In this document: positions 31,834 through 41,465 of the stretch, piece by piece
How the letters are laid out: the number at the start of each line of letters is the position of its first letter
Position numbering within the stretch: the first letter of the stretch is position 1
Assembly: GCA_947384955.1 (NCBI GenBank)
Contig: CANDJC010000015.1
Coordinates: 1-51,543, forward strand
Direction: 5' to 3'
Source: an uncultured Eubacterium sp.
Lineage (GTDB): Bacteria; Bacillota; Clostridia; Lachnospirales; Lachnospiraceae
Length of the DNA stretch: 51,543 bases
The notes under the pieces: model-generated
The model's input: only the letters and a program-made list of their open reading frames with translations
Told to the model about the DNA's origin: nothing
The model's database searches: none
Translations under genes and position numbers: made by a program

Positions 31834-33939
31834 TTACATCATCTGCGTATCTTCCATCCTTTGTTCTATAAAATGACTGAACTTACGGAACGGCAGCCGT
31901 ATCAGAAGCCCCAGTACCAGCGCAGCAGCCGCAAACAGCAGCAGCCGAAGCAGATACAGCGTATAATCATATTCATACATCCCCGCTACAGCCTCGCGCA
32001 TCGCATTGATTGCATATGGAAATGGGAAAAAGATATACAGCTTCTGGTAAAACTGCGGCAGTATTTCAATCGGATACGTGCCGCTTGAGCCTGCAATCTG
32101 AATAACCATCAGCACGACAATCAGTGCTTTCCCCAAATCCCCGAACGATATTGTAAGCGCATAAATCAGCAGCGAAAATGTAAGGCTTGTCACAAATGCC
32201 GCCAGAAGGAACCTGCGCGGATACAGGCACTGGATATGCAGCAGATAGAAATTGCCCCATACCGTTATCGCTGCCTGTAAAAGCGCCATGACCAGAAACA
32301 GCAGATATCTTCCTAAAAATAATTCATACGGCTTCGGATGCTCCAGCCCTTCCGTATGCGCCTTTACTTTAATCAGAGATACGAGCACTACGCCGCCTAC
32401 CCATAACGCCAGTGTCGTATAAAAAGGCGCTACGCCGGAACCATAGTTATCTACCGGATAAACTGCCTGCGTTTCAATCGTTACCGGCTCTGCAAAAAAT
32501 GCCCCGTACTCCTCGGAGTTCCCTTTCATAAAATCCAGAAACCGCTGCGCCAGCTGTGCATTGCTGACTCCCTGAATCACATCCATAATCTGGTCCAGCT
32601 TTGCCGTGACTGTATTTAAATCCTTTGCCAGTCCGGAAAAGCTCTGATTGGTAAGGTCCACAGCTGTTACGCCGTTTTCCAGAATCATGCCAAGCAGCTG
32701 CGTATCTTCTTTGATATTTCCAATGACCTGCAGCATTTCTGCCGAAGCCTTCTGCAAATCGCTGCCCAGCATTGCCAGTGACTGGCTGACGGTTGTCTGC
32801 AGCGACTGCTGCACGGCTTTTATCTGCTGTTCCAGCTGCTGCTCCATTTCTGTGACAATTCCGTTTTCCTGTGTGTCTTCAGAAGCACCGCTGCTCAGCC
32901 GCCCAATCATCAGCTCCAGAGCCTGTGACTGGTTTTCCAGCTGCGTCAGCACGATTCCGCGGGAAATGTTCACGGTCGCCGCATTCAGTGACTGCAGAGA
33001 ATTCATCAGGCTCTCCAGGGAATTTTTCGCGCTGGACAGACTCGCCGCCAGCTGCTGGTAGACTGCATTCTTCTGCTGCGCAATGCCGGTTTTCTTTGCC
33101 TGCTCTAGCTGTGCCAGCGCATCGCTGACCGACTGGACTGCATGTGCGTTTGCCGCATTCAGCCGCTCTGCCAGAGCCTGCATATCCGGGACATCCGCAA
33201 TTCCCTCCTGCGCATGGTCGAGATTATTGCGTATCGTGCCAAGGTCGCTGTTCGCTCCGTCCAAAGACGCGGTCAGCTTATCATTTGCCTGCACCAGCGA
33301 ACCGAGTATAATGGAAAATCGCTGCGCGGTATCTTTTGCCCGCTGGATTTTAGATAAGACTGTATCGGTGATATCAGCTGCCTCCATATCGCTGACCATA
33401 TCGCCCTGCCTGTCAAAAAGCATACGCACTACAAGCGAAATATACTGCTCGTTAATATTATTTTCAAGCGTGGATACCGCTGTATCCGTTATTTTCGTCG
33501 CTACAGCATTCTTTTTTTCATTTTCATAATAAGTAACCTGCGGACGCTTCAGTCCGTTTAAAAATCCCTGGTACATACATTCCGTAAAGTCTTCTGAAAA
33601 TACAACTGCCGCATAATAGCTGCCGTTATAGACTCCTTTTACGGCATCCTCTTCTGATTTCACCATAACCCAGCGGATGCTCTTATTTTCCTTTAAGGAT
33701 TCCATGACCGTATCCGCGACACTGACTGCATGTCCGTCCGCATCCGTATAGCCTTTATCGTTTGATACGGCCGCAATCTGAATATTTCCTGTATTTCCAT
33801 ACGGGTCCCAGTTGGAATAAATGTTAAACCATGCATATAATGCCGGAATCACACATAATCCCCCTGCAATAATCAGTGCAAACGGATTTTTCAAAAGCGC
33901 TTTAACATCCCTGAAAAAAATTTTTCTGATATTACGCAT
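31834..33939 (-). CDS. YhgE/Pip-domain membrane protein, longer paralogue
   Basis: Protein of 701 residues with the same architecture as the gene at 29480: N-terminal helix FALIIAGGLCVIPALYAWF and NIYSNWDPYG motif, a long extracytoplasmic part of about 450 residues with heptad-like Ala/Gln/Leu repeats, then several C-terminal helices. It is about 150 residues longer than its neighbour, mostly in the coiled-coil part. First gene of the three-gene set. Function unclear; family members have been linked to phage entry and to secretion systems. Confidence 0.9.
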   Translation of the reverse strand: MRNIRKIFFRDVKALLKNPFALIIAGGLCVIPALYAWFNIYSNWDPYGNTGNIQIAAVSNDKGYTDADGHAVSVADTVMESLKENKSIRWVMVKSEEDAVKGVYNGSYYAAVVFSEDFTECMYQGFLNGLKRPQVTYYENEKKNAVATKITDTAVSTLENNINEQYISLVVRMLFDRQGDMVSDMEAADITDTVLSKIQRAKDTAQRFSIILGSLVQANDKLTASLDGANSDLGTIRNNLDHAQEGIADVPDMQALAERLNAANAHAVQSVSDALAQLEQAKKTGIAQQKNAVYQQLAASLSSAKNSLESLMNSLQSLNAATVNISRGIVLTQLENQSQALELMIGRLSSGASEDTQENGIVTEMEQQLEQQIKAVQQSLQTTVSQSLAMLGSDLQKASAEMLQVIGNIKEDTQLLGMILENGVTAVDLTNQSFSGLAKDLNTVTAKLDQIMDVIQGVSNAQLAQRFLDFMKGNSEEYGAFFAEPVTIETQAVYPVDNYGSGVAPFYTTLALWVGGVVLVSLIKVKAHTEGLEHPKPYELFLGRYLLFLVMALLQAAITVWGNFYLLHIQCLYPRRFLLAAFVTSLTFSLLIYALTISFGDLGKALIVVLMVIQIAGSSGTYPIEILPQFYQKLYIFFPFPYAINAMREAVAGMYEYDYTLYLLRLLLFAAAALVLGLLIRLPFRKFSHFIEQRMEDTQMM

Positions 33940-33966
33940 ATACTCTTCTTCCTAATTTTATACTTT

Positions 33967-34485
33967 TCATTTCCTGCTATCTGTCCCGAATTCAGTGGCT
34001 GGCACACTCTCCATCACAGAATCTGGAAAATAAGACTCATAAATCACATCGCCATGGTTATCCATTATCTTTCCAACAGAATCATAACACTGGTAGTCTT
34101 TTGCATAATTATTTATAATTACACTGCGATGTACAAAGTCTAAGTCTAAATTAACTCTCCTAAACATCGATGCCCCCAGAATAATCTGCTGAAATGCTTT
34201 TCCAGGTTTTATTTCCGGATTTAAAATATGAACATTTTTCCAGTAAAACCTGCCAATATTAATATCTATTGTATATAACCATGCTTTTGTTGAATGTCCT
34301 GTAAAACCAGCCACTTCCACTTTACTCCCTGTTATTTGTCTGCATGCAATTTTATTCAGCAGCCAGTCTGAGCCCAGCCAGACATTAAAATCGGCTCCCG
34401 TATCAATTAGTGCCGTAAACTTATTTATGTGAATCATAGGCCTGGCGCCTGTATAAGATTTTATCATATCAACAGCATCTAACAT
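33967..34485 (-). CDS. Retropepsin-like aspartic protease
   Basis: Protein of 172 residues. TALIDTGADFNVW has the catalytic Asp28-Thr-Gly-Ala of retroviral-type aspartic proteases. IILGASMFRRVNLDLDF (residues 101-117) fits the second family motif (hydrophobic-LGxxxL), so this is a single-domain protease that would work as a dimer. No signal peptide or membrane helix; cytoplasmic. It follows a 93-residue gene with a 7-base overlap. Substrate unknown. Protease activity is inferred from motifs only. AT-rich relative to neighbours, suggesting transfer. Confidence 0.7.
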   Translation of the reverse strand: MLDAVDMIKSYTGARPMIHINKFTALIDTGADFNVWLGSDWLLNKIACRQITGSKVEVAGFTGHSTKAWLYTIDINIGRFYWKNVHILNPEIKPGKAFQQIILGASMFRRVNLDLDFVHRSVIINNYAKDYQCYDSVGKIMDNHGDVIYESYFPDSVMESVPATEFGTDSRK

Positions 34486-34760
34486 ACAAAACTTACCTCG
34501 GGGCTGTATGGATTCGCACTTACAGGAAATACTTCTAATGGTGTTACAAATAATTCTTCGCCTTCTACCCTGCTATTTACAATCCTCCACAGTTCTTCTG
34601 AATAATCCTCATCCAGCTCAAATACCTTGTTTAAAAAAATATGATTCGGAAGTTCTATATTTTCATATTTCTGATAATCATGTATGACCGCTGACACCCG
34701 TTTATTTTTGTATTGATTAATAAGCTCTTCCCATGTCATTTCTTTATTTACTTCAGTCAT
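34479..34760 (-). CDS. Small protein coupled to the retropepsin-like gene
   Basis: Acidic protein of 93 residues (EMTWEELINQYKNKRVSAVI, later ELDEDYSEELWRIV). Not recognised. It has AAGGAAGGA before the ATG and overlaps the protease gene, so the two are made together. It could be a regulator, substrate or inhibitor of the protease. The arrangement of a small acidic protein followed by an enzyme resembles toxin-antitoxin pairs, but that is only a thought. Confidence 0.6.
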   Translation of the reverse strand: MTEVNKEMTWEELINQYKNKRVSAVIHDYQKYENIELPNHIFLNKVFELDEDYSEELWRIVNSRVEGEELFVTPLEVFPVSANPYSPEVSFVC

Positions 34761-34820
34761 TTAAATCCTTCCTTTCTTTAAAAGCTGTATGTAAATGCAG
34801 ACTGCGCAGGGCTGCTGTCT

Positions 34821-35819
34821 TTACTGCTTTATCTTAATTTTAACAGCCGGAGAGCTCATTGTGTAATTCTCTCCATCCCGTGTCATCCGTGCGGTTATTT
34901 TTACATAATATGTCTTGCCTGGTTTGAGCTTTGCACTGCCGTATTTCGTAAGCACAGCCGCCGGGCTTTTTACGGAAGCAGCTTTTTTGAAACCGCTGGA
35001 CGCATTTTTCGAAACAGACACCGTATAGCTCTGCGCGCCCTGCACCTGGTTCCATTTCGCATTTACCCTGCCGTTTTTCTGTGTAAATCTGATATCCGGC
35101 TTCATGGATGCAGCGATATAATTCAGGCTGCTCCACTCTCCTTCGCTGCGGTATCCGCCCGCCTGGTCATATATCCCGCGTACTCTGACGGCATAAAACC
35201 CGTTTGCGCGGATGTCATTATCTTCGATTACAGCGCCCGCATAGTCTCCTTCGCTGCTTTCGATGAAATTGCCGGATGCATCGTAAATCTCGGCCTCTGA
35301 CTGATAAATTTTCTCCAGTCCGTCTATTTTGACAGAGCAGTATCCCTGTTTCACATGATTGAATGTTATCTTTGACGGAGCAGACGGCGACGGGGCTCCT
35401 TCTGTGGAAGCAATTGCTCCTTTTAGCGGGATTCCCGTATGGAGCTTATTTGCCGGCTGAATCTGGAAAATATATTTAGTCTGTTTTAAATTTGTTATTT
35501 TACATTCCGATACATTGCCGATGTCTTCCCTGTCCATGGATGTGCTCGGTTTTCCCGACTCCCAGTAGCTGATATAATAAGTCTGCGCATCGGATGCTTT
35601 TGTCCATGTCAGTGTCACAGAATCAACCGACGAAGCGCTGAGCGCAAAATCAGTCACATGCTCATCCGGCGCTTTCACCAGAATATTGTCCAGCCGTTCC
35701 GCGGCCTGCGGCTTCTGCCGGTATCCGGCTGTCAGCAGCGCCATAAATAAAACCGCCGATAACACCACCAGGCAAAACGTTTTCCAAAAAGTGCTGCCTT
35801 TCATTTTCCTCTGCATCAT
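34821..35819 (-). CDS. Secreted or membrane-anchored Fn3-domain protein
   Basis: Protein of 332 residues with an N-terminal hydrophobic segment (residues 14-28, CLVVLSAVLFMALLTAG) that would be a signal peptide or anchor. It is followed by two or three fibronectin type III-like domains: VTLTWTKASDAQTYYISYWE, then VNAKWNQVQGAQSYTVSVS and a C-terminal KPGKTYYVKITARM. Such Fn3 chains are common in Clostridia surface proteins. Ligand unknown. GGAGG precedes two consecutive ATGs (35819 and 35816). A terminator upstream separates it from the FGGY kinase. Confidence 0.8.
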   Translation of the reverse strand: MMQRKMKGSTFWKTFCLVVLSAVLFMALLTAGYRQKPQAAERLDNILVKAPDEHVTDFALSASSVDSVTLTWTKASDAQTYYISYWESGKPSTSMDREDIGNVSECKITNLKQTKYIFQIQPANKLHTGIPLKGAIASTEGAPSPSAPSKITFNHVKQGYCSVKIDGLEKIYQSEAEIYDASGNFIESSEGDYAGAVIEDNDIRANGFYAVRVRGIYDQAGGYRSEGEWSSLNYIAASMKPDIRFTQKNGRVNAKWNQVQGAQSYTVSVSKNASSGFKKAASVKSPAAVLTKYGSAKLKPGKTYYVKITARMTRDGENYTMSSPAVKIKIKQ

Positions 35820-35852
35820 GCATACCTCCTTTTTATTCTGGCTGCCTGTAAC

Positions 35853-35897
35853 AAACCCCCAATTATCAAGACTCTTTCTCTCAGTAATCAGGGGTTT
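35853..35897 (-). terminator. Rho-independent terminator after the FGGY kinase
   Basis: AAACCCCCAATTA pairs imperfectly with TAATCAGGGGTTTT around a 19-base loop. It sits between the kinase stop and the Fn3 gene start. On the minus strand the stem is followed by TTTGTT. Confidence 0.6.
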
Positions 35898-35915
35898 TCG
35901 CTATTGTTTATACCG

Positions 35916-37511
35916 TTATTTCAGGCTGTCTACAGCAGCCCTCTCAATTGGCAGCCCCGCTGTATAGACCGCAAGGAATTCGTCAAATCCTTTTACATCT
36001 GCAGGGTCCGGGTCCATCCTTGTTCCTTCCTGTCCCGCAAATACTTTGTTATTCAGATAATCATCCAGGCTCTCTCCTTCGGCCTTATGTACCATATAGG
36101 ACGCAAGAAGCGCGATTCCCCATGCACCGCCTTCGCCGGCTGTCTCCATTACAAATACCGGCGCATCAATGGCAGCAGCCAGAATACTCTGTCCGACACC
36201 TTTTGTCTTAAACAGCCCGCCATGGCCTAACATCTTGTCTACTTTTACGCCTTCTTCCTTCAGCATCAGGTTCAGTCCGGTCTTTAATACGCTTAACGAT
36301 GCCATTAAATGTACGCGCATAAAGTTTGCAAGATTAAAGCTGCTGTCCGGTTTTCTTACAAATAACGGACGCCCGGCTTCGAAATTCGTCACATGCTCGC
36401 CTGAGAAATAATTATAAGCAAGCAGTCCGCCGCAGTCCTTATCCCCTTCCAGCGCTTTGTTATATAAGGTGCCGAACAGCTGGTTCATATCTACAGTCAT
36501 TCCAAAGCTTTCCGCGAATTCCTTAAATAAATTTACCCATGCATTTAAATCCGATGTACAGTTATTGCAGTGTACCATGCCGACCAGATTTCCTGTCGGA
36601 GTCGTTACCAGGTCGATTTCCTCATAAACCTTTGACAGTTCTTTTTCCATAACAACCATGCCAAATACAGAAGTGCCTGCCGATACATTGCCCGTACGCA
36701 CTGCCACACTGTTCGTAGCCGCCATGCCCGTACCCGCGTCGCCTTCCGGCGGACACACCGGGATTCCAGCCTGAAGCTTTCCAGATACATCCAGCTTCTT
36801 AGCGCCTTCTTCTGTCAGTGAGCCCGCATCCTCGCCTGCCACAAGCACCTTCGGCATAATATCTCTTAATTTCCACGAAAATCCTTTGTCCGCAATCCGC
36901 GCATCAAACTGCTCAGCCATGCGCTGATTGTAATCTTTTGTCTTAATGTCAATCGGGAACATGCCGGATGCTTCGCCAACGCCCAGCACTTTCTTCCCTG
37001 TCAGCTGCCAGTGAATATATCCTGCCAGAGTAACAAGATAATCTATTTTAGATGTATGTGCTTCTCCGTTTAAAATCGCCTGGTCCAGATGAGCGATACT
37101 CCATCTTTGCGGGATATGATACGCAAACAGCTCCGTCAGCTGCTCGCTTGCCTGCTCTGTAATCGTATTCCTCCATGTACGGAACGGCACAAGCAGCTCG
37201 CCGGATTTGTCAAATACCATATAGCCGTGCATCATTGCAGAAAAACCTATGGCTGCCAGATTCGTAATTTCTGCGCCGTATTTTGCCTTTACATCTTCTG
37301 CCATCTTTGTATAACTGTCCTGCAGCCCGCCCCAGATATCTTCCAGCGTATAGGTCCAGATTCCATCCTCTAACCGGTTCTCCCAGTCATGCGCGCCGGA
37401 TGCAATCGGTGCGTTGTCTTCCCCGATTAATACCGCTTTGATGCGGGTGGAACCGAATTCAATGCCGAGGACAGCTTTGCCGTTCATAATTGTATCTTTT
37501 ACTTCGCTCAT
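35916..37511 (-). CDS. FGGY-family carbohydrate kinase
   Basis: Sugar kinase of 531 residues. The N-terminal phosphate motif is [15 protein letters not shown], and later FGGY elements include [20 protein letters not shown] and [15 protein letters not shown]. The family phosphorylates pentuloses, pentitols or glycerol using ATP. Length and [11 protein letters not shown] resemble ribulokinase/xylulokinase-like sugar (pentulose or hexulose) kinases, but the substrate cannot be assigned. No isomerase or transporter is adjacent. It is a single-gene unit with a good terminator. Confidence 0.88.
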   Translation of the reverse strand: MSEVKDTIMNGKAVLGIEFGSTRIKAVLIGEDNAPIASGAHDWENRLEDGIWTYTLEDIWGGLQDSYTKMAEDVKAKYGAEITNLAAIGFSAMMHGYMVFDKSGELLVPFRTWRNTITEQASEQLTELFAYHIPQRWSIAHLDQAILNGEAHTSKIDYLVTLAGYIHWQLTGKKVLGVGEASGMFPIDIKTKDYNQRMAEQFDARIADKGFSWKLRDIMPKVLVAGEDAGSLTEEGAKKLDVSGKLQAGIPVCPPEGDAGTGMAATNSVAVRTGNVSAGTSVFGMVVMEKELSKVYEEIDLVTTPTGNLVGMVHCNNCTSDLNAWVNLFKEFAESFGMTVDMNQLFGTLYNKALEGDKDCGGLLAYNYFSGEHVTNFEAGRPLFVRKPDSSFNLANFMRVHLMASLSVLKTGLNLMLKEEGVKVDKMLGHGGLFKTKGVGQSILAAAIDAPVFVMETAGEGGAWGIALLASYMVHKAEGESLDDYLNNKVFAGQEGTRMDPDPADVKGFDEFLAVYTAGLPIERAAVDSLK

Positions 37512-37626
37512 TTAGCACCTCCGTGTGAAAATTGTTGATATGTCTATGTTACTCTTTTTTGTGGCATTTGTCATCAAAAAGTCAAAAAATTTTCTGCTCT
37601 GTATCCGGAACGGGCCAGAATGAGGA

Positions 37627-37655
37627 TTGTTTTTCATAATTAGGTATGATATAAT
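37627..37655 (+). promoter_or_regulatory. Promoter upstream of the GNAT remnant and yhcG
   Basis: TTGTTT and TATAAT with a 17-base spacer on the plus strand, about 45 bases before the GNAT-like start. It is the only strong promoter for the plus-strand pair. The remaining gap 37512-37626 holds the kinase leader only. Confidence 0.6.
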
Positions 37656-37700
37656 TCCCCCAATACAAACCGGCAAATCGAGATTTAAGGAGAAACAATC

Positions 37701-37862
37701 ATGGTAATTGAAACGGAAAGACTGCTGTTAAAAGAATTTACTCATGAGGATTTTCCAGATAATTTAATAAAGACATATTTTGAGGCTATGCAAGGGGATG
37801 GCAGGATAAAAAGAATTAAGGATAGAATGTGTTACGCAAATGTATTTTACCTTTTGGAATGA
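37701..37862 (+). pseudogene. Truncated GNAT acetyltransferase
   Basis: 53 codons starting MVIETERLLLKEFTHEDF, the typical N-terminus of RimJ/RimL-type GNAT acetyltransferases. Normal members have about 170 residues. After residue 24 the sequence loses GNAT character (YFEAMQGDGRIKRIKDRM) and stops at 37862, so the gene looks cut and joined to another sequence. It has its own AGGAG-like site and promoter. It may be a deletion scar at the edge of an inserted yhcG gene. Confidence 0.6.
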
Positions 37863-37929
37863 TAAGAGATAATTAATATCTGACAATGAATGATTTTATA
37901 ATGAATTGATACATACTATGGAGGAAAAG

Positions 37930-39021
37930 ATGAAAGCTGGCATCAAAAAGCAAGAGGTAAAATTTATCGTGACTGATGAATACAGGGAATGGATTGCTTT
38001 GATTAAAGACAGGATTAGAAACAGTCAGATTAAAGCCTCTATTAAAGTGAATAGAGAACTATTAAATCTTTATTGGCATATTGGCGAAGATATCGTAAAT
38101 CGGCAGAAACATTCAAAGTGGGGAGAAGGTCTTTTGCGGCAGATGAGTATTGACTTGAAAAAGACTTTTCCTGATATGGCAGGATTTTCAGAAACGAATT
38201 TGAAAACGATGCGGCTATGGTACCGCTTTTATGCAAAAGCTATAAATGGTCAGCAAGCTGTAGACGAATTGAGGTCTGATGATATTTTCCGGCTGATAAC
38301 AGCAATTCCGTGGGGACATAATCAGCGTATTATTTTTAAATGTAAAGATGTGCGTGAAGCTGTTTTTTATGCGCAGTATGCTTTGGAAAACAATTGGAGC
38401 CGGAATGTATTAGAACATCAGATTGAAAGCGGATTATATGAGCGTAAGGGAAAAGCCATTACGAATTTTAAGGATAAACTTCCTGCCAATGCTTCTGATT
38501 TGGCTGTACAGACATTAAAAGATCCATATAGTTTCGATTTTTTAACAATGCGGGATGATTATGATGAAAAAGAATTGGAAGATGCTCTGGTAAATCAGAT
38601 TACACAGTTCCTGCTAGAACTGGGAACAGGTTTTTCCTATGTGGGGCGTCAGGTGCATTTACAGGTTGGAGAGCGTGAATTTTATATTGATTTGCTGTTT
38701 TATCACATAAAACTTCATTGTTATGTTGTAGTAGAACTTAAAACAAAGAGATTTGAACCGGAGTATGTTGGAAAATTGAATTTTTACGTTACAGCAGTAA
38801 ATAAACAATTAACAGGAAAAGGCGATAATCCGGCGATAGGTTTGCTTATTTGCAAGGATAAGGATAACGTTGTGGCAGAATATTCTTTGGAAGAAGTTTC
38901 ACAACCGATTGGTATTGCAGGTTATGAATTAAGCAATGCGCTCAGCAAAGAATATCAATGCAGTCTTCCTACAATAGAAATGCTGGAGTCTGAAGTCGCA
39001 AAAATGATGGATACAAAATAG
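37930..39021 (+). CDS. YhcG/DUF1016 PD-(D/E)XK nuclease family protein
   Basis: Protein of 363 residues of the DUF1016/YhcG family. The N-terminal domain has LLNLYWHIGEDIV and FPDMAGFSETNLKTMRLWYR. The C-terminal PD-(D/E)XK domain has REFYIDLLFYH and YVVVELKTKRFEPEY, giving Asp254 and Glu269-x-Lys271. The start at 37930 has GGAGG with a 5-base spacer; a TTG at 37906 and ATG at 37918 are alternatives. Relatives occur in restriction-modification and other defence regions, so a DNA-targeting role is likely but unproven. AT-rich and isolated on the plus strand. Confidence 0.88.
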   Translation: MKAGIKKQEVKFIVTDEYREWIALIKDRIRNSQIKASIKVNRELLNLYWHIGEDIVNRQKHSKWGEGLLRQMSIDLKKTFPDMAGFSETNLKTMRLWYRFYAKAINGQQAVDELRSDDIFRLITAIPWGHNQRIIFKCKDVREAVFYAQYALENNWSRNVLEHQIESGLYERKGKAITNFKDKLPANASDLAVQTLKDPYSFDFLTMRDDYDEKELEDALVNQITQFLLELGTGFSYVGRQVHLQVGEREFYIDLLFYHIKLHCYVVVELKTKRFEPEYVGKLNFYVTAVNKQLTGKGDNPAIGLLICKDKDNVVAEYSLEEVSQPIGIAGYELSNALSKEYQCSLPTIEMLESEVAKMMDTK

Positions 39022-39037
39022 TCTGCAAGCTGCAGAC
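39021..39037 (+). terminator. Weak terminator after yhcG
   Basis: A 6-bp perfect stem GTCTGC/GCAGAC with a 5-base loop, followed by GGTTTTG. It starts at the last base of the stop codon. Short, so only tentative. Confidence 0.4.
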
Positions 39038-39154
39038 GGTTTTGTATCCATGTTATTTGGCACTAAACTGTCAGAATGAACAAGCTGTTTCCAAACAATT
39101 CCTAACGATTTATCATTGTAAAACTTTGTTCATATATGATGTAAGTGTGGGCAG

Positions 39155-39820
39155 TCAGTACCCCGAAGCCGGTTCATTCTTAACCAGCCTGACAATTCTG
39201 CTCGTCCCCAGCCGGTCTGCCCCCAGTTCCAGGAATTTCTCTGCATCCTCCATAGAAGAAATCCCCCCTGCCGCCTTCATTTTCACACCTTTTCCGATAT
39301 GCTCCGAAAACAGCCTGATATCTTCAAATGTCGCTCCCGATGCAGCAAATCCCGTCGAAGTTTTAATATAATCCGCCCCCGCATTCGTCACCGCATGGCA
39401 CATCTTTATTTTCTCCTCATCCGTCAGCAGGCATGTTTCAATAATAACCTTAAGTATCTTATCCCCGCAGGCCGCTTTCAGTGTCCGGATTTCTTCCTCA
39501 ATACAGTCAAACTTCCCATCCTTTGCCCAGCCGATGTTAATGACCATATCAATTTCATCCGCCCCATTCGCCAGCGCGTCTTTCGTTTCAAACTCCTTTG
39601 CCGCTGTCGTCATATAACCGTTCGGGAATCCGATAACCGTGCAGACTGCCATGTTATCCTGCACATATTCTTTTACCTGCTTTACATAGCCAGGCGGAAT
39701 ACATACCGATGCTGTATGGTATTCCATCGCATCGTCACAAATCTGACGAATTTCATCCCACGTCGCTGTCTGTGTCAGCAGCGTATGGTCCACATGCTTT
39801 AAAATTTCTTTTACTTCCAT
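39155..39820 (-). CDS. deoC: Deoxyribose-phosphate aldolase
   Basis: Class I aldolase of 221 residues. The Schiff-base lysine is Lys153 in [11 protein letters not shown]. Asp91 in [11 protein letters not shown], Lys124 in KVIIET and [13 protein letters not shown] fit the family. It splits 2-deoxyribose-5-phosphate to acetaldehyde and glyceraldehyde-3-phosphate, the last step of deoxynucleoside breakdown. It is the last gene of the nucleoside block, after the ABC transporter and a YczE-like gene. No terminator was seen after it. Confidence 0.96.
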   Translation of the reverse strand: MEVKEILKHVDHTLLTQTATWDEIRQICDDAMEYHTASVCIPPGYVKQVKEYVQDNMAVCTVIGFPNGYMTTAAKEFETKDALANGADEIDMVINIGWAKDGKFDCIEEEIRTLKAACGDKILKVIIETCLLTDEEKIKMCHAVTNAGADYIKTSTGFAASGATFEDIRLFSEHIGKGVKMKAAGGISSMEDAEKFLELGADRLGTSRIVRLVKNEPASGY

Positions 39821-39862
39821 TTGATTCTCTCCTGTTTCTTTTATAAAATAGATATCTGTGTG

Positions 39863-40495
39863 TCATTTTTCTTCTGTTTTCAGCCAGTATTTTTTTAACA
39901 GCCCGGAAAAGAACTGAATGACCGGGCCGACTGCAAATGCAGTGATAATCGTGACCAGTCCCAGTTTTCCGCCCAGAACCGTTCCCAGTACAATCATGGC
40001 AATGTCGAATCCGATTTTCACATACCGGTATTCCTTATTTAGTCTGTCCCGAATCACCAGAACAATACCGGTAAACGGGTCTACGCCGATGTCCACTGTG
40101 ATATAAACCGCTACTCCCAGGCAGAGCAGCAGGCATCCGATAACACTGAACAAAATCCTTACAGCCGTTCCATCCGACCAGGCGAGATGACGGTACAGAA
40201 ACCTTCCGGCATCTAAACAGAACCCGTATGGAAGCAGATAGACAAACGTACCGATGCTTACATACCGCCTGCCGATGAAAAACAGCAGTACCAGAAGCGA
40301 CAGATTTACCACATTCGAAGCCATGCCAAGCTGCGCCTGATTCATGCCGCTGATGCTGCGTATCCCGTCATAGACGATTCCGATGGAATCATTTCCAAAA
40401 CCGGCGCAGTTGTTAAACGCTGCGCCGGTTCCAACCAGCAGGATACCGAATGCCGCGGCCAGGATACTGATTCCCGTAATCTTTCCCTGCTTCAT
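39863..40495 (-). CDS. YczE/YyaS/YitT-family membrane protein
   Basis: Protein of 210 residues with five predicted helices and the YczE-like segments AAFNNCAGFGNDSIGIVYDG, GFCLDAGRFLY and VDIGVDPFTGIVL. The family's function is poorly known; some members are described as permease- or efflux-like. Its place between deoC and the nucleoside permease suggests a link to import or export of nucleoside products, but this is inference. Confidence 0.82.
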   Translation of the reverse strand: MKQGKITGISILAAAFGILLVGTGAAFNNCAGFGNDSIGIVYDGIRSISGMNQAQLGMASNVVNLSLLVLLFFIGRRYVSIGTFVYLLPYGFCLDAGRFLYRHLAWSDGTAVRILFSVIGCLLLCLGVAVYITVDIGVDPFTGIVLVIRDRLNKEYRYVKIGFDIAMIVLGTVLGGKLGLVTIITAFAVGPVIQFFSGLLKKYWLKTEEK

Positions 40496-40525
40496 ATGCC
40501 TCCTGCACCAGATTTTCAGATATGC

Positions 40526-41461
40526 TTATCTGGATTTTACAAAAATCTTTCCGTTTGCCGCCGGTGTGTGCGCTTTGCCTACGAACAGCACCAGAGCCAG
40601 AATTGTTACAATATACGGTATCATAGAAATCAGGTTCGGCGATATCGTATTGCTCTGGCCGGCCAGCGTTTTAATTCCGCTGCACAGTCCGAACAGCAGG
40701 CATGCCTTTGTCGCTCCCTCTGGAGAAAACTTTCCGAAGATGACCGCTGCGATGGCGATAAAGCCCTGTCCTACAATGACGCTTGGGCGGAACTGGTTAA
40801 TCGTTGCCAGGGTTACAAATGCTCCTCCGAGCCCTGCCAGGAATCCTGACAGAATCACACAGCCGTAGCGCACCCTGTAAACATCGATACCAAGGGATTC
40901 GCATGCCTCCGGGTGTTCTCCCACCGCCCGAAGATGTGCGCCGAATTTCGTTTTGTAAAAGACGAACCAGCATACAAAGGCCAGGATAAACACCAGATAT
41001 GCCACTGCATAGACGTTCAGCACGTTGCTCCAAAAGGAGCCTGTCGGAAATACGCCCTCAAACAGCTTCGGCAGCTTGCTGCCCGGGTCCATGGCCGGCG
41101 TATCCGAGGAATTGTTGTACATGGCCTTGCACAGGAATACCGCAAGACCCGGCCCGAGGAAATTGATGGCAGTCCCGGCAATCGTCTGGTCTGCATGGAA
41201 GGAGATACATGCCACCGCATGGATTGCTCCAAACAGCGCGCCAGCCAGTCCGGCACATAAAAACGCCACCCATCCGTTTCCGGTAGTCAGCCCCATCACT
41301 GCGCCTGTGAAAGCTCCTATGGTCATCATGCCTTCGATTCCGATGTTAACCACGCCGCTCCGTTCTGAGAAACAGGAGCCGAGAGCCGCCAGCAGAAGAG
41401 GCGGAGTGGCTATCAGAGTCGCATTAATCAGCAGCCCGAGATTTTTAATAATCACATCCAT
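40526..41461 (-). CDS. Nucleoside ABC transporter permease (NupQ-like)
   Basis: Membrane permease of 311 residues, BPD_transp_2 family, with about nine helices: CFSERSGVVNIGIEGMMTIG at the N-terminus and GEHPEACESLGIDVYRVRY (EAA-like loop) in the second half. The start at 41461 has GGAGG 9 bases upstream. It follows the first permease gene by 4 bases and belongs with the BMP lipoprotein and the ATPase. Such systems import purine and pyrimidine nucleosides. Confidence 0.9.
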   Translation of the reverse strand: MDVIIKNLGLLINATLIATPPLLLAALGSCFSERSGVVNIGIEGMMTIGAFTGAVMGLTTGNGWVAFLCAGLAGALFGAIHAVACISFHADQTIAGTAINFLGPGLAVFLCKAMYNNSSDTPAMDPGSKLPKLFEGVFPTGSFWSNVLNVYAVAYLVFILAFVCWFVFYKTKFGAHLRAVGEHPEACESLGIDVYRVRYGCVILSGFLAGLGGAFVTLATINQFRPSVIVGQGFIAIAAVIFGKFSPEGATKACLLFGLCSGIKTLAGQSNTISPNLISMIPYIVTILALVLFVGKAHTPAANGKIFVKSR

Positions 41462-41465
41462 GTTA

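Noticed and set aside
31651-32088. Open frame of 145 codons on the plus strand over the 49-bp repeats
   Set aside because: It runs antisense into the YhgE gene and owes its length to the repeats and low stop density; no start site support.
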